From contig JBFHES010000249.1 in the NCBI GenBank assembly GCA_041584015.1, positions 1 to 6,876 of the forward strand: a DNA stretch of 6,876 nucleotides, written 5' to 3'. How positions within the stretch are numbered: position 1 is the stretch's first letter; the number at the start of each line of letters is the position of its first letter. This stretch comes from JBFHES01 sp041584015 (GTDB lineage Bacteria > Bacteroidota > Bacteroidia > Bacteroidales > M50B96). The notes under the pieces were generated by a model, which searched no databases, was not told the origin of the DNA, and saw nothing but the letters and a program-made list of their open reading frames with translations. Below, in pieces: positions 6,374 to 6,876 of this stretch. A program made the position numbers and the translations under genes.

Positions 6374-6876
6374 CTGTCTCTACGATTATTGCAGATGCCA
6401 AAAGCAGACTGCTGATTTTTAAACCAAGCTCTTCAAAGGCTTTTCTATTTATCTCGTAGCGAATATTCGAATCAACATTAATCATGTTGATTAGAACTCC
6501 CTTAGCTCCAAAACCCTCTGTATCGCTTATCGTTAATATGGGCTTATTAGCCAGATGCTGTCTGATTAAACCAAGGCGTTTCTTTTCCGATCTGGCTATA
6601 AAAACAAGATCAGCAGTTTCAATTTCGGTATAATCCAATAGATAATCAATTTGCACATTTCGACCCTTTACCCGAGTGTTTTCAAATAAAACATTTAAGC
6701 TCTCACCAAATAAATGTTCACCAAGTACAACGATGTAAAAAACAGAATCTTCTTGATCCAATCTCTCTGCATCATCCCACTCTACGAAACGAGTAAAGCG
6801 TTCTAGGAATGCTGCCTTGACCTCGTACTCAGAAATCTGGGCTTGTATCTCAATTTGACAACCAAACTGAAGCACC
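6366..6876 (-). CDS. YfiR-family periplasmic regulator (DUF4154), 5' end outside window
   Basis: The frame is open to the window edge, so its real start is not visible; a GTG at 6873-6875 is probably not the start. Numbering from that GTG, residues 2-12 look like the end of a signal peptide, with likely cleavage near I-Q-A/Q and the mature protein starting about residue 13. Family hallmarks follow in order: Y-E-V-K-A-A-F-L-E-R-F with V-E-W (17-33), V-L-G-E-H-L-F-G (50-57), P-I-L-T-I-S-D-T-E-G-F (112-122), G-V-L-I-N-M-I (126-132) and R-Y-E-I-N near 139-143, with a final L-L-L-A-S-A (157-162). YfiR of Pseudomonas binds the periplasmic domain of YfiN and represses it. The next gene encodes a CHASE8-HAMP protein, so the same pairing is expected here. 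The mature part has no cysteine; the single Cys (residue 6) lies in the presumed signal peptide, so the disulfide control described for Pseudomonas YfiR cannot apply in the same form. Confidence 0.85.
   Translation of the reverse strand, partial: VLQFGCQIEIQAQISEYEVKAAFLERFTRFVEWDDAERLDQEDSVFYIVVLGEHLFGESLNVLFENTRVKGRNVQIDYLLDYTEIETADLVFIARSEKKRLGLIRQHLANKPILTISDTEGFGAKGVLINMINVDSNIRYEINRKAFEELGLKISSLLLASAIIVETDD

Noticed and set aside
6873..6875. GTG as start of the YfiR-family gene
   Set aside because: It would leave almost no signal peptide in front of the mature domain; the true start is most likely beyond the window edge.
1..6876. CRISPR array, tRNA, rRNA, insertion sequence or prophage features
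   Set aside because: No regularly spaced DNA repeats, cloverleaf-like sequence, transposase motifs or terminal inverted repeats were seen.

Overview
The window looks like chromosomal DNA of a member of the Bacteroidota. The evidence is AT-rich DNA, a C-terminal domain matching the type IX secretion system (T9SS) type A sorting signal, a secreted HmuY-like protein, weak Shine-Dalgarno sequences, and short AT-rich gaps between genes. The resemblance is to marine or anaerobic Marinilabiliales-type genomes, but that finer placement is a guess. Every gene I can support lies on the minus strand, so the transcripts read from high to low coordinates.

Region A (6876 down to about 956) looks like one signalling operon. 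It opens with the 3' part of a YfiR-family periplasmic regulator (6366-6876; its start lies outside the window). By an 8-bp start/stop overlap it runs into a membrane sensor (5081-6373). This sensor has two membrane segments around a CHASE8-like periplasmic domain, then HAMP, one PAS domain and a coiled-coil tail. After 45 bp comes a 1236-residue soluble protein made of nine consecutive PAS/PAC modules (1325-5035) with the same kind of tail. The last open frame (1029-1277) is a bare T9SS sorting domain with no convincing start or signal peptide. A strong nested hairpin followed by a T-run (956-1004) ends the unit.

Region B (955 down to 1) holds a short regulatory stretch (780-955) and the 5' part of a separately transcribed gene for a secreted protein with two HmuY-like modules. 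The 3' end of that gene is outside the window.

How the parts may work together (inference): in Pseudomonas, YfiR in the periplasm restrains YfiN, a CHASE8-HAMP-GGDEF diguanylate cyclase. Here the YfiR and CHASE8-HAMP parts are kept, but the GGDEF output is replaced by PAS plus a coiled-coil tail. The neighbouring nine-PAS protein carries a near-copy of that tail. Neither protein has a histidine kinase, receiver, GGDEF, EAL or DNA-binding domain. The shared tail is therefore the best candidate for the output or docking surface, perhaps coupling both proteins to each other or to a common partner encoded elsewhere. This is the most interesting feature of the window.
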